From: Litorivivens sp041625575
GTDB lineage: Bacteria; Pseudomonadota; Gammaproteobacteria; Pseudomonadales; Spongiibacteraceae
Direction: 5' to 3'
Assembly: GCA_041625575.1 (NCBI GenBank)
Contig: JBFJTG010000004.1
Location: 14,591-78,590, forward strand
DNA: 64,000 nucleotides
Shown: piece by piece, positions 49,861 through 58,587 of the stretch
Layout of the letters: the number at the start of each line of letters is the position of its first letter
Numbering within the stretch: the stretch's first letter is position 1
Notes under the pieces: generated by a model
Database searches by the model: none
What the model saw: the letters and a program-made list of their open reading frames with translations, nothing else
Told to the model about the DNA's origin: nothing
Made by a program: the position numbers and the translations under genes

Positions 49861-51594
49861 CTAAAATCGAATGGGCAAATTGTAGTGGTCTGAAAGGGCT
49901 TCGCGCGTAATGATTCCCTCGTCCGGCGGGCCGCGGCGTTGCCGGTGACTACTGACAAACAAGGCGTCCAGACCGGCCTGATTCATGGCGTCCAGCGCTT
50001 CCCAGAGCGTGCCGCTGAGATCCACATTGGCTGTACGCCGTCTATGCTCGAGTAGTGCCAGCAGATCGATTTCTTCGTCCTCGGTTTTTAACGCATCCAG
50101 AGCGGGGAACCAGTGTTCCCTGTGTATCACGATGCGCTGGCCTTCCTGATTGGTAATCACTAGCCAACGCACAGGCTTCTCGGTCAGGCTGGGTATATCC
50201 GCTACGGCCAGATGCTGCATGACGTGTTTCAAATTGCGGTCCATCAGTGCGGCTACGCTGGTGCGCAGTAGCTCCAGCGTCAAGGGGTCGGATCTTACCG
50301 ATTGCTGCATTGCCTGCAAGGTTGTCTGGTGCGCTGATTGCAGCCCGAAGACCTCCCGGTGTACAAGTTGCGCGGCAATAACGGCCAGCATTGCAGGAAA
50401 CACAACATTAAGATTGTGGGTTAGTTCGATGATGGCAAGTAGAGCCGCCAGGGGCGCATTTAGAATGGCGCCCATGGTGGCGGCCATTCCCAGCAACACA
50501 TAGAAGCTATGCTCCGCGGCAAATTCCGGAAATATGACCGTGCCGAGTTTGCCGAGCAGGGCTCCGGCAAAAGCGCCGATCAGCAAGCTTGGGCCGATGA
50601 TGCCAATGGGCATGCCCATCCCACAAGATATCGCACTGGCGAGCAGCTTGAGTGCCAGTAGCAACAACAGTATTTGGACACTGTAACTGCCGTCCATTGC
50701 GGCTTGCAGGCTGTCGTAGCCGATGCCGAGGATTTGCGGTGCCAGTAAAGCGCACAAGCCGGTAATGAAGCCGGCGAAGAGCATGCGCAGCAATATCGGT
50801 TTGTGAAGGTAACGCAGGCAGCGCGACTGGATGGTGACAAAAAAACCTGACAGAACACCGGCGGCGATGCCCAGCAGGGCGATGAAGGGCAGTTCCCAAA
50901 GCGAGGCCAGATTGAGACCGCCGGCGGGTAGGAAAATAATGTCGCCAAATACCGCCTGCGAAAGTGTAGTGGCAGTGACGGCGGCGAGCATAACCGGCAC
51001 GAAACCGGTGACGGTGTATTCCATCATCACTACTTCCATCGCAAAGATCACGCCGGCGATGGGGGTATTGAAGGAAGCCGCAATAGCGGCAGCGGTGCCA
51101 CAGCCGGTCATGACCCGTAAACTATTGTTGGGTAGGCGCATGCGAAGGCCTATTAAGCTGCTGCTCGCTGCGCCGATATGAACGGCAGGCCCTTCGCGGC
51201 CGCCGGATTGACCGCTTAACAGCGCAATCAGCCCACCGAAAAATTGCACAGCGAGATTGCTCGGTGGCAGACGGCCGCGGCCGTGGTGTAGCGAGGCGAT
51301 CACGTGGGGAATGCCTGTTATGCGGGAGCTCAGGGGAGAGAAATGCAGCAAGAGGCCCAGTATTAACGCTCCGCAAAGCGGCAGCGCAAAATGCCAGTAG
51401 CGCGGTAGTGCTTCGAAATTCTCCGCTGATCCCTCGGGTAGAAACGCGGTCAGGGGGGCTTCGAGAGCGAGGCGGAATAGAATGATCAGCGCCGCTGTGA
51501 TTAAGCCGGACAGCAGGCCAAGCACCGCATAGGGTACGGCTGCGTCCGGACTGGCAAGCCGACGCCGATACTCTCGCAGGAGCTTATTCAGCAC
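49861..51594 (-). CDS. ClC family chloride channel/transporter with C-terminal CBS region
   Basis: A 577-residue protein. The ClC core (about 15-430) has GREGPAVHIG with the external gating Glu, GIIGPSLLIG and ITGIPHVIASL in place of GSGIP. The segment FNTPIAGVIFAMEVVMMEY has Val where E. coli ClcA has Glu203, the internal proton acceptor of the antiporters. A soluble C-terminal CBS-like part (about 450-577) follows, with RWLVITNQEGQRIV and LDALFVSSHRQRRGP. It starts with GTG and lies 14 bases before hemJ. Confidence 0.9.
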   Translation of the reverse strand: MLNKLLREYRRRLASPDAAVPYAVLGLLSGLITAALIILFRLALEAPLTAFLPEGSAENFEALPRYWHFALPLCGALILGLLLHFSPLSSRITGIPHVIASLHHGRGRLPPSNLAVQFFGGLIALLSGQSGGREGPAVHIGAASSSLIGLRMRLPNNSLRVMTGCGTAAAIAASFNTPIAGVIFAMEVVMMEYTVTGFVPVMLAAVTATTLSQAVFGDIIFLPAGGLNLASLWELPFIALLGIAAGVLSGFFVTIQSRCLRYLHKPILLRMLFAGFITGLCALLAPQILGIGYDSLQAAMDGSYSVQILLLLLALKLLASAISCGMGMPIGIIGPSLLIGAFAGALLGKLGTVIFPEFAAEHSFYVLLGMAATMGAILNAPLAALLAIIELTHNLNVVFPAMLAVIAAQLVHREVFGLQSAHQTTLQAMQQSVRSDPLTLELLRTSVAALMDRNLKHVMQHLAVADIPSLTEKPVRWLVITNQEGQRIVIHREHWFPALDALKTEDEEIDLLALLEHRRRTANVDLSGTLWEALDAMNQAGLDALFVSSHRQRRGPPDEGIITREALSDHYNLPIRF

Positions 51595-51698
51595 TGCGGT
51601 CTGCGCCGAAGGTAAGTGTTGTAGATTTTATAACAGCTGATGGCATGCTCTTCTTCGCGTGTGCGCGCTAAATCGATTATTATAGGCGGCTCATCCTT

Positions 51699-51717
51699 GC
51701 AGACCTAATTAGTCTGC
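51699..51717 (+). repeat. small hairpin in the argC 5' region
   Basis: GCAGAC and GTCTGC pair with a 7-base loop (CTAATTA) and end 10 bases before the AGGA ribosome site of argC. It could be a leader hairpin; no ARG box of the known consensus was recognised nearby. Confidence 0.35.
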
Positions 51718-51738
51718 CTAACGTTACAGGAATTGGCT

Positions 51739-52779
51739 GTGTTAAAGGTAGGTATTGTCGGTGGCACCGGATATACAGGTGCTGAGTTACTACGAATTCT
51801 GGTCGATCATCCGGGTGCGGAGGTCACGATGATTACCTCTCGGGCCGATGCCGGTGTGAGTGTCGACGAGTTGTTTCCCAGTCTTCGCGGGCGCATGGAT
51901 CTGAAGTTTACCGAGCCTGAAACCGACAAGCTTGCACAGTGCGACGTGGTGTTCTTCGCGACGCCCCACAATGTGGCGATGAAGTCCGTCCCCGAATTGT
52001 TGGCGGCGGGCACCCGTGTTATCGATTTGTCAGCAGATTTTAGAATTCGAGATGCCCAGCTTTGGTCAAAGTGGTACCACGAGGAGCACACTTGCCCCGA
52101 GTTGCTTGAAAAGGCTGTATACGGACTGCCCGAGATTTTTTCGGAAGAACTGCGCAATGCCGAGTTGGTAGCCTGCGCGGGCTGCTATCCGACCGCGATT
52201 CAGCTGGGTTTTTGGCCACTCCTTGAAGAAAAGCTTGTAGAAACCTCGAATTTGATTGCCAGTGCGGCATCGGGCGTCAGTGGTGCGGGTCGTCAGGCAA
52301 AAGTCAGCAATCTCTACACTGAGGTGGGGGAAAACTTTAAGGCCTACGGAGTTTCCGGGCACCGCCATTTGCCGGAAATTAATCAGGGCCTGTCGTGGGC
52401 CGCTGGCGAGCCGCTGAACGTCATTTTTACACCGCACTTGGTGCCGATGATTCGCGGCATTCACGCGACGCTTTATGCGACTTTACGCGACCCGGCTGTT
52501 GCGCTTGATGAGCTGCAATACCTTTACGAGCAGCGCTACGCGAACTGCCCCTTTGTTGATGTCATGCCGACGGGAAGCCACCCGGAGACGCGCAGTGTAA
52601 AAGGCAGCAATATTGTGCGTTTGGCCTTGCATCGCCCGCCTCAAAGCGACGCCATTGTGGTGCTGGCTGCAGAGGATAATCTGGTTAAGGGTGCCTCAGG
52701 GCAGGCTATTCAGTGCATGAATCTGATGTTTGGCCTCGACGAAAGCGCGGGCTTGGGCGCAATTGCCGTGTTACCGTGA
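51739..52779 (+). CDS. argC: N-acetyl-gamma-glutamyl-phosphate reductase ArgC
   Basis: A 346-residue NADPH enzyme of arginine synthesis. The nucleotide loop is GIVGGTGYTGAELLRIL, the catalytic Cys is in ACAGCYPTAIQLG, and the His region is GHRHLPEINQGL. The chosen start is GTG at 51739, which has AGGA 7 bases upstream; a TTG two codons earlier would sit too close to that ribosome site. It is followed by erpA, as in Pseudomonas. Confidence 0.97.
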   Translation: MLKVGIVGGTGYTGAELLRILVDHPGAEVTMITSRADAGVSVDELFPSLRGRMDLKFTEPETDKLAQCDVVFFATPHNVAMKSVPELLAAGTRVIDLSADFRIRDAQLWSKWYHEEHTCPELLEKAVYGLPEIFSEELRNAELVACAGCYPTAIQLGFWPLLEEKLVETSNLIASAASGVSGAGRQAKVSNLYTEVGENFKAYGVSGHRHLPEINQGLSWAAGEPLNVIFTPHLVPMIRGIHATLYATLRDPAVALDELQYLYEQRYANCPFVDVMPTGSHPETRSVKGSNIVRLALHRPPQSDAIVVLAAEDNLVKGASGQAIQCMNLMFGLDESAGLGAIAVLP

Positions 52780-52789
52780 ACTCCGGCCT

Positions 52790-52822
52790 AAAGTTGACTA
52801 ATTTACTGGGTTATTGAACAAT
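52790..52822 (+). promoter_or_regulatory. erpA promoter with IscR type-1-like operator
   Basis: TTGACT (52794-52799) and AACAAT (52817-52822) are 17 bases apart. The 25 bases from 52790 to 52814 agree with the IscR type-1 consensus (ATASYYGACTRWWWYAGTCRRSTAT) at 21 positions, with the GACTAATTTACTGGG centre very like known iscR promoter sites. The box covers the -35 and spacer, where a repressor would block polymerase. In E. coli IscR represses erpA, so the gene and site agree. Confidence 0.6.
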
Positions 52823-52873
52823 TTCCGGGTTGCCACAATTTACCTTGCGGCGGCCTGATTTCGAAGGAGTAGT

Positions 52874-53224
52874 ATGTCGGTAGAGCAATTTACACCCACC
52901 GTGATTAATCTCACGCCCCGAGCGGTTGAGAAGGTGCGGGCCCTGAAAACCGAAGAAGCCAATCCGGAGATAAAACTGCGGGTTTTTGTGACCGGTGGTG
53001 GTTGTTCGGGCTTCCAATATGGCTTTACCTTCGACGAATTGGTCGCCGATGACGATACCTCGGTCGATGTTGATGACGTGACGGTGCTGGTCGATCCGCT
53101 GAGCTACCAGTATTTAGTGGGCGCTCAAGTAGACTACCTCGAAGGCCTTGAAGGCTCGCGTTTTGTTGTGACTAACCCCAATGCCTCGACCACCTGCGGT
53201 TGTGGCTCGTCGTTTTCTATCTAG
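52874..53224 (+). CDS. erpA: iron-sulfur cluster insertion protein ErpA
   Basis: A 116-residue A-type Fe-S carrier. The three cluster cysteines are in GGGCSGFQYGF and TTCGCGSSFSI. It hands clusters to targets such as IspG and IspH. AAGGAG lies 7 bases before its ATG. Its promoter carries an IscR-like box. It converges on anmK across 24 bases. Confidence 0.98.
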   Translation: MSVEQFTPTVINLTPRAVEKVRALKTEEANPEIKLRVFVTGGGCSGFQYGFTFDELVADDDTSVDVDDVTVLVDPLSYQYLVGAQVDYLEGLEGSRFVVTNPNASTTCGCGSSFSI

Positions 53225-53248
53225 GTCTATCTATAGCTGGTGCAAGGC

Positions 53249-54361
53249 TTAGGGCGGATATATTGCGCCTAGCACGACTTCGCGCCTGGCGCCGGTCACG
53301 CTCGGGATATTTCCGCTTTTACCTTCCATGCGCCTGTGGGCCAGCCAGGCGAAGGCCATCGCTTCAACCCATTGTGGCGCAATGCCTAATTGTTCAGTGC
53401 TGGCCACAATCATTGGATGCAACAGTGTTTCCAGCCTTTGCATCAGAGCAGTATTATAGGCGCCGCCGCCACACACATAGAGCTGGGACGGGCGTTTTTC
53501 CCGAGCCAGTAATGGTGCCGCAATAGTCTGAGCACTTAATTCGAGCAGGCTCGCCTGAATATCCTGGGGCTTCAGGTCGGCCGGTAAATCGGCGAGCAAA
53601 CCGGCGTCAAAGTCTTCGCGGCCGGTGCTGCGCGGTCCGCTCGTTTGTTTGAAATAGGGCAGCGCCAGCAAGCGCGATAGCACCGTGTTGTCGACTTTGC
53701 CACTTGCCGCCCACTGCCCGCCGTCGTCGAATTCCACGCCTTTGTGTTGCCTAATCCAGGCGTCCATCAAGACGTTGCCTGGCCCGGTATCGAATCCGCT
53801 GCAGTCACCGTTGGCCGATAGCAGGGTAATGTTTGCCATGCCGCCAATATTAACGACGGCGCGATCCGATTTATTGGATGCGAATACCGCGCGATGGAAG
53901 GCCGGCGCTAGCGGCGCGCCCTGACCGCCTTCGGCGATATCGCGGCGCCGAAAATCACTAACAGTCGTAATGCCGGATTGCATGGCGAGCGTGTTTGGGT
54001 CACCTATTTGAAGGGTAAAGGCGGTGTCGCCTTCCTGGTTGGCTGAAACCGGTCGGTGGCGAATGGTTTGGCCGTGACAGCCTATAGCCCTAACATTGCT
54101 AGCGGCAATGCCGGCCTGATTTAATAGCGCAGCGACTGCCTGCGCATAACAGGTGCCCAACTCCCGGTCGGCGCGTCCCATTTTTTCGATCTCATTGTCC
54201 CCCAGCTGACAGAGGCTTAGCAGGGTGGCGTGCAAGCGTTTGGGAAATTTTTGCTCGTAATGGCTGAGCAAGACAGGTTTCTTATCGGATGAGATTTCAC
54301 ACAACGCAGCGTCAATGCTGTCCAGACTGGTGCCGGACATCACACCTACATAAAGCGGCAT
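53249..54361 (-). CDS. anmK: anhydro-N-acetylmuramic acid kinase AnmK
   Basis: A 370-residue actin-fold kinase that turns anhydroMurNAc from cell-wall turnover into MurNAc-6-phosphate. The start GVMSGTSLDSIDAALCE holds the ATP loop; GCHGQTIRHRP, NIGGMANITLL, GFDTGPGNVLMDAW and CGGGAYN are all family marks. Its ATG shares a base with the stop of the M23 peptidase gene (TAATG). Together with amgK-murU at 15-17 kb this window carries two branches of peptidoglycan recycling. Confidence 0.97.
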   Translation of the reverse strand: MPLYVGVMSGTSLDSIDAALCEISSDKKPVLLSHYEQKFPKRLHATLLSLCQLGDNEIEKMGRADRELGTCYAQAVAALLNQAGIAASNVRAIGCHGQTIRHRPVSANQEGDTAFTLQIGDPNTLAMQSGITTVSDFRRRDIAEGGQGAPLAPAFHRAVFASNKSDRAVVNIGGMANITLLSANGDCSGFDTGPGNVLMDAWIRQHKGVEFDDGGQWAASGKVDNTVLSRLLALPYFKQTSGPRSTGREDFDAGLLADLPADLKPQDIQASLLELSAQTIAAPLLAREKRPSQLYVCGGGAYNTALMQRLETLLHPMIVASTEQLGIAPQWVEAMAFAWLAHRRMEGKSGNIPSVTGARREVVLGAIYPP

Positions 54362-55731
54362 TAACCTGCGCCGATTTTAGAGGTTGAGGGGCTGCGATAC
54401 CCGGCTTGGACAGCGTAGGTAGATAGCTGCAAATGCATGCCTCTTATGGCCTGCGAGTACATGGCCATTTCGGTAGCGGTGATTTTTTTCGCCTTGGGTA
54501 ACTTGTCGACGATGGTGCGGGGATTGCGATGCACGCCGTTTACGAGAAATTCATAATGCAGGTGGGGCCCGGTTGCATATCCCGTTGAGCCCACCCAACC
54601 GATCACCTGCCGTTGATCTACGCGACTACCCTTGCGCACTGCATTGCGGTCAAGGTGCAGGTATTTGGTGATGTATTGCGGACCGTGTTGGATAAACACA
54701 TAGTTGCCGTTGGCCTTGGTATAACCCGCGTCGATGACGCGGCCTTCGCCTGCGGCATAAACGGGCGTCCCGCGTGGCGCTGCATAATCAATGCCGCGGT
54801 GTGGCCGAACTGTCTTGAAGACGGGGTGGAGGCGCTTCGGATCAAAATGTGAGGATATTCGCGAAAACTCCAGCGGCGCGCGGAGGAAGGCTTTCTGCAT
54901 GCTTTCGCCGTCGGGCGAATAGTAGGCAGTGGAACCGAGGGTGTTGGTGTAGCGATAGGCCTGATAGCTGCGGCCCCGGTTGACGTACTCGGCCGCCAGA
55001 ATGTCGCCACTTTTATAGTGCTCACCGTCTATATAGAGTTCTTCGTACAGTACGATGAAATGATCACCGGCTCGAACGTCGTAAACAAAGTCCATGACGC
55101 CGCCGAAAATACTGGCTAGTTCCATGATAAGCCGCTGGGGCAAATTGGCATCTTCGGCAGCTTTATACAGAGAGCTGGAAATCGTTGCACTGGTAAGCTT
55201 GACCCGGACCTCGGGCTGGCGAGTAATTTCAGAGGTTTTGAAGCCGTCGGGTGTGCGCTCAAATAAGAGGGAAGAGACCCTGTCTTCCTGTACCTTTAAG
55301 GCTTGCAGGCGGTTATTGGCAATGTGAAAGGACAGTGTTTGTCCCGGACGAAGCTGACTCAGTACCTTGGCCTTTTTGGCGGTGGTAACCAGTTCGTGCA
55401 CGTCCGCTGCGTGTAGGCCAATTCGGTTGAATATGTGGGAAAGGCTGTCGCCGGGTTCAACATCGACGGTATCCCAGTGAACTCGGGGAGCCAATGGTTC
55501 GGTTATGCTGAAGCGCTCGACAATGGACGGTGTAATTTCGAGGCTTAGCGGAATGGCGGTGCGTTTGGCCTCGGCTTTTTCGCCGGGCAGTAGAAGAAGA
55601 AGTAGCACGACCGCAATAAAGGTCGACAGGGCCATAACCACATGCTTTTTCGGTGGGTGTGGAACAGCGGACCACTTATCGCCGGGTTCTAAATACATTG
55701 CATATATCTTCGCTTTATTATTGGACAGCAT
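54361..55731 (-). CDS. M23 family murein endopeptidase (MepM-like) with LysM/OapA-type region
   Basis: A 456-residue membrane-anchored peptidase. One N-terminal helix (about 30-50) is followed by a LysM/OapA-like region (VEPGDSLSHIFNRIGL), a middle domain, and the M23 LytM domain (about 300-400) with zinc ligands in HRGIDYAAPRGTPVYAAG and HLHYEFLVNG. It probably cuts D-Ala-mDAP cross-links so the wall can grow. The ATG at 55731 is used; an ATG at 55698 would trim 11 residues and a TTG at 55743 would add four. It is co-transcribed with anmK and divergent from tyrS, as in P. aeruginosa. Confidence 0.9.
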   Translation of the reverse strand: MLSNNKAKIYAMYLEPGDKWSAVPHPPKKHVVMALSTFIAVVLLLLLLPGEKAEAKRTAIPLSLEITPSIVERFSITEPLAPRVHWDTVDVEPGDSLSHIFNRIGLHAADVHELVTTAKKAKVLSQLRPGQTLSFHIANNRLQALKVQEDRVSSLLFERTPDGFKTSEITRQPEVRVKLTSATISSSLYKAAEDANLPQRLIMELASIFGGVMDFVYDVRAGDHFIVLYEELYIDGEHYKSGDILAAEYVNRGRSYQAYRYTNTLGSTAYYSPDGESMQKAFLRAPLEFSRISSHFDPKRLHPVFKTVRPHRGIDYAAPRGTPVYAAGEGRVIDAGYTKANGNYVFIQHGPQYITKYLHLDRNAVRKGSRVDQRQVIGWVGSTGYATGPHLHYEFLVNGVHRNPRTIVDKLPKAKKITATEMAMYSQAIRGMHLQLSTYAVQAGYRSPSTSKIGAG

Positions 55732-55851
55732 ACGCTGAGCCAATTACTTCGTACATCACGGCTAAATCCAGCGGTATGAATCACTTAGTCGACAAACCTA
55801 TAATAAAACATAAGAGTAGTGCAAATAAAGTACTAACTTACCGGCCCAACC

Positions 55852-55879
55852 TTGCAATTCGGGGACTTTGTTGTATTGT
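55852..55879 (+). promoter_or_regulatory. candidate tyrS promoter
   Basis: TTGCAA (55852-55857) and TATTGT (55874-55879) are 16 bases apart and end about 45 bases before the chosen tyrS start, in the divergent gap with the M23 gene. The match is fair, not strong. Confidence 0.35.
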
Positions 55880-55923
55880 GCCAGCTCCGTGGGGCAAGGG
55901 TAGTGGTTTTTTTCCGGAGTGTG

Positions 55924-57228
55924 ATGGTGTTAAAGAATGATTTGATTTTAGATTTGCGCGAAAGGGGTCTGATAGCGCAAATGAGCAGTGAAGAGGAGCT
56001 GATCAAGCACCTTGAAGAGGCCCCTCGTACCCTCTATTGCGGCTTCGATCCCACGGCTGACAGCCTGCATATCGGGAGCTTGGTGCCCTTGCTAACGCTT
56101 AAGCGCTTTCAGTTGGCCGGGCATAAGCCGCTGGCCCTTGTCGGTGGCGCTACCGGCTTAATTGGAGACCCGAGTTTTAAGGCTCAGGAGCGGCAGCTGA
56201 ATACGCCGGACGTTGTTGCCGGCTGGGTAGAAAAAATTCGTGCCCAGGTGAGCCGTTTCATCGATTTTGATTGTGGTGACAATGCCGCAGAGGTGGTTAA
56301 CAATCTGGATTGGATTGGCGGTATCAATATACTGGATTTCCTGCGGGATATCGGCAAGCACTTTTCCGTTAATGCCATGATTCAAAAAGAGTCGGTAAAA
56401 CAAAGGCTTGACCGTGAGGGAGAGGGCATTTCTTTTACCGAATTCACCTATTCGATTCTGCAGTCCTACGATTTTGCAGCACTCAATCGGGAGCATGGCT
56501 GCAGCCTTCAAATCGGTGGCTCCGACCAATGGGGCAATATCACCGGAGGTATTGATTTAAGTCGACGCTTGAACCGTTCACAGGTTTTCGGTTTGACCTT
56601 GCCACTGGTAACCAAGTCGGACGGTACCAAATTTGGTAAAACCGAGGCCGGGACGATTTGGCTCGACCCGGCCAAGACCTCTCCCTACGCTTTTTACCAG
56701 TTTTGGCTGAATGCGGCTGATGCTGACGTGTATAAGTTTTTACGCTACTTCACATTCCTGAGTCTCGCCGACATTGACGAAATCGAGGCTAAGGACGGTG
56801 CTGCTGAAGGGCGGCCCCAGGCGCAGGGCGTTCTTGCCAATGAAGTGACGCGGCTTATTCATGGCGATGAGGGCTTGACCGCTGCTCAGCGGATTACCCA
56901 TGCTTTGTTCAGTGGTGAGGATGAGGCCTTGTCTGAGGCTGATTATCATCAATTACAGCTCGACGGTTTGCCCTCAAGCGAACTGGACCCCAATAGTTTT
57001 TCAGAGACTCCGCTGACGCAACTCCTGGCGGATGCCGGCATGGCCGCCTCCGGCAAGCAGGTCAAAGATGCGCTGGGACGTAATGCGGTATTTATTAACG
57101 GTCGGGCGGCCGGCGTGGCCGACATGATGAACTCCGCCGAGCTCTTTGCGCCGGCGGCCGCTCGCTTTGGTAAATTCTATCTGGTTAAACTCGGCAAAAA
57201 GAAATACCACTTGTTTGTGAGACCCTAA
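55924..57228 (+). CDS. tyrS: tyrosine-tRNA ligase TyrS
   Basis: A 434-residue class I synthetase of the E. coli TyrS group. The HIGH-like motif is HIGS in DPTADSLHIGSLVPL, the Tyr-binding YCGFDPT and QIGGSDQWGNITGG are present, the KMSKS-like motif is KFGKTE, and an S4 RNA-binding domain ends the protein. The frame is open back to 55852, but the ATG at 55924 has GGAG 5 bases upstream and gives the usual N-terminus. In P. aeruginosa tyrS is followed directly by an rRNA operon; here four extra genes lie between. Confidence 0.97.
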   Translation: MVLKNDLILDLRERGLIAQMSSEEELIKHLEEAPRTLYCGFDPTADSLHIGSLVPLLTLKRFQLAGHKPLALVGGATGLIGDPSFKAQERQLNTPDVVAGWVEKIRAQVSRFIDFDCGDNAAEVVNNLDWIGGINILDFLRDIGKHFSVNAMIQKESVKQRLDREGEGISFTEFTYSILQSYDFAALNREHGCSLQIGGSDQWGNITGGIDLSRRLNRSQVFGLTLPLVTKSDGTKFGKTEAGTIWLDPAKTSPYAFYQFWLNAADADVYKFLRYFTFLSLADIDEIEAKDGAAEGRPQAQGVLANEVTRLIHGDEGLTAAQRITHALFSGEDEALSEADYHQLQLDGLPSSELDPNSFSETPLTQLLADAGMAASGKQVKDALGRNAVFINGRAAGVADMMNSAELFAPAAARFGKFYLVKLGKKKYHLFVRP

Positions 57229-57279
57229 ACACAGCTTTCATTGTTGTAATTCATTCGATCGCAGGAGGCGAGACCGGGC

Positions 57280-58587
57280 GTGCCAAAGCCGAGGATCATT
57301 ACCCAAGCCTTCGCGCGCATTCTGATAATGGCCGTTTTGGGCTTGCCATTACTTTTCGCGTGCTCGGCAAAGCCGAGCGAGTCTGAAAAACGCGCAGTGC
57401 TGGCCGCTTATCGTGAACAGGCCTACCGCGTTTACGATGATGCCTATCAAGCCGCGCGCTTGCTGTATGAAGACATCGACACCTTGGTGAGCGAGCCCAG
57501 TCTGGAAAACCTGCAAGCAGCGCGAAACAGTTGGCGCGCAGCCCGAGTTCCCTATTCACAGTCAGAAGCTCTGCGCTTTGGCCATTGGTATGTTGATGAG
57601 TGGGAGGCGCGTGTCAACAGTTGGCCTATTGATGAGGGTTTCATTGATTACGTCGATGACAGCTATCTCGCCTCTGACACCAATACCTGGGCGCGGTCCA
57701 ATATAATCGGGTCTGACAGTCTGCTCGTGGCGGGTCGCGAAGTGCCGCTTAATTACATTGTTTTCAAGCAATTACAAATGCTTGAATCGGTGGCGGACGT
57801 TGAAGCGGTGGTGGTAACCGGTTATCACGCCCTGGAGTTTTTACTGTGGGGGCAGGATACCCACGGCAATGAGCGCGGCGCCGGTGAGCGGCCCTGGACA
57901 GATTTTTCATTGGAGCATTGCACCAACGGGAATCAGCTCGCAGCCTCGGAAAAGCCCTGTCGCAAGCGTGGTGAATTTCTAAAAACGGTGACTATTTTGC
58001 TGATGCGCCATTTGCAGGAAATGCGCGAACATTGGGCTGCAGGTGAGGGCACGCCGGGCGACAGACTGGTTAGGGGTGATGTGGATACGGGCCTTAATCG
58101 CATGCTATTTGGGCTGACGGCTATGGCCGCAGAAGAGCTGGCTGGCGAGCGAATGCAAGTGGCTCTATTAACTCACGCGCCGGAAGAGGAGCAGGATTGT
58201 TTCTCTGACGATACCCACAATTCATTGTGGTACAACGCCCGGGGCATCGAAAATTTCTACTATGGCCGTTACGATGGCCGCTCCTCTTATCAGGCTCCGG
58301 AGCGCAGTTTGTCTGCGCTTGCAGAACGCTATTCCCCGCAACTTTCCGCGAAACTGGATGCGGCTTTTGCGCGCACGCGTGAGGCGATGCGAGCCATCCG
58401 GCATCAGGGGGAAAGCCGGCAACAGTATGTGGATCAGCTCATTGCGCCGGGCAATACTCAGGGTAATGCACTCCTGCAATCGGCCATAGATAGCCTCCGG
58501 ATACAGGCCGGGCTGTTGAATGACTTGGCGCAGAGTCTTGGCCTTAGTTTGCTGGCGCCGGCGGCACTCGGTGAGGCCGCACAATAA
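57280..58587 (+). CDS. imelysin family lipoprotein (iron-regulated, M75 peptidase-like)
   Basis: A 435-residue imelysin. A lipoprotein signal ends in LLFAC near residue 28, followed by a helical two-repeat domain. The conserved GxHxxE motif is GYHALEFLLWGQD (Gly181, His183, Glu186). The C-terminal repeat contains MAAEELAGERMQVAL and HNSLWYNARGIENFYYG. Proteins of this type (IrpA/ICMP-like, related to EfeO M75) are tied to iron uptake, but the biochemical role is unclear. Start is GTG with AGGAGG about 11 bases upstream. It shares a base with the next gene's start, so both are one unit. Confidence 0.88.
   Translation: MPKPRIITQAFARILIMAVLGLPLLFACSAKPSESEKRAVLAAYREQAYRVYDDAYQAARLLYEDIDTLVSEPSLENLQAARNSWRAARVPYSQSEALRFGHWYVDEWEARVNSWPIDEGFIDYVDDSYLASDTNTWARSNIIGSDSLLVAGREVPLNYIVFKQLQMLESVADVEAVVVTGYHALEFLLWGQDTHGNERGAGERPWTDFSLEHCTNGNQLAASEKPCRKRGEFLKTVTILLMRHLQEMREHWAAGEGTPGDRLVRGDVDTGLNRMLFGLTAMAAEELAGERMQVALLTHAPEEEQDCFSDDTHNSLWYNARGIENFYYGRYDGRSSYQAPERSLSALAERYSPQLSAKLDAAFARTREAMRAIRHQGESRQQYVDQLIAPGNTQGNALLQSAIDSLRIQAGLLNDLAQSLGLSLLAPAALGEAAQ

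Noticed and set aside
51595..51738. Possible ARG box upstream of argC
   Set aside because: No two copies of a TNTGAATWWWWATTCANW-like site were found; only a small hairpin is listed.
57229..57279. Fur box upstream of the imelysin gene
   Set aside because: TTGTAATTCATTCGATC has some A/T symmetry, but falls well short of the GATAATGATAATCATTATC pattern.
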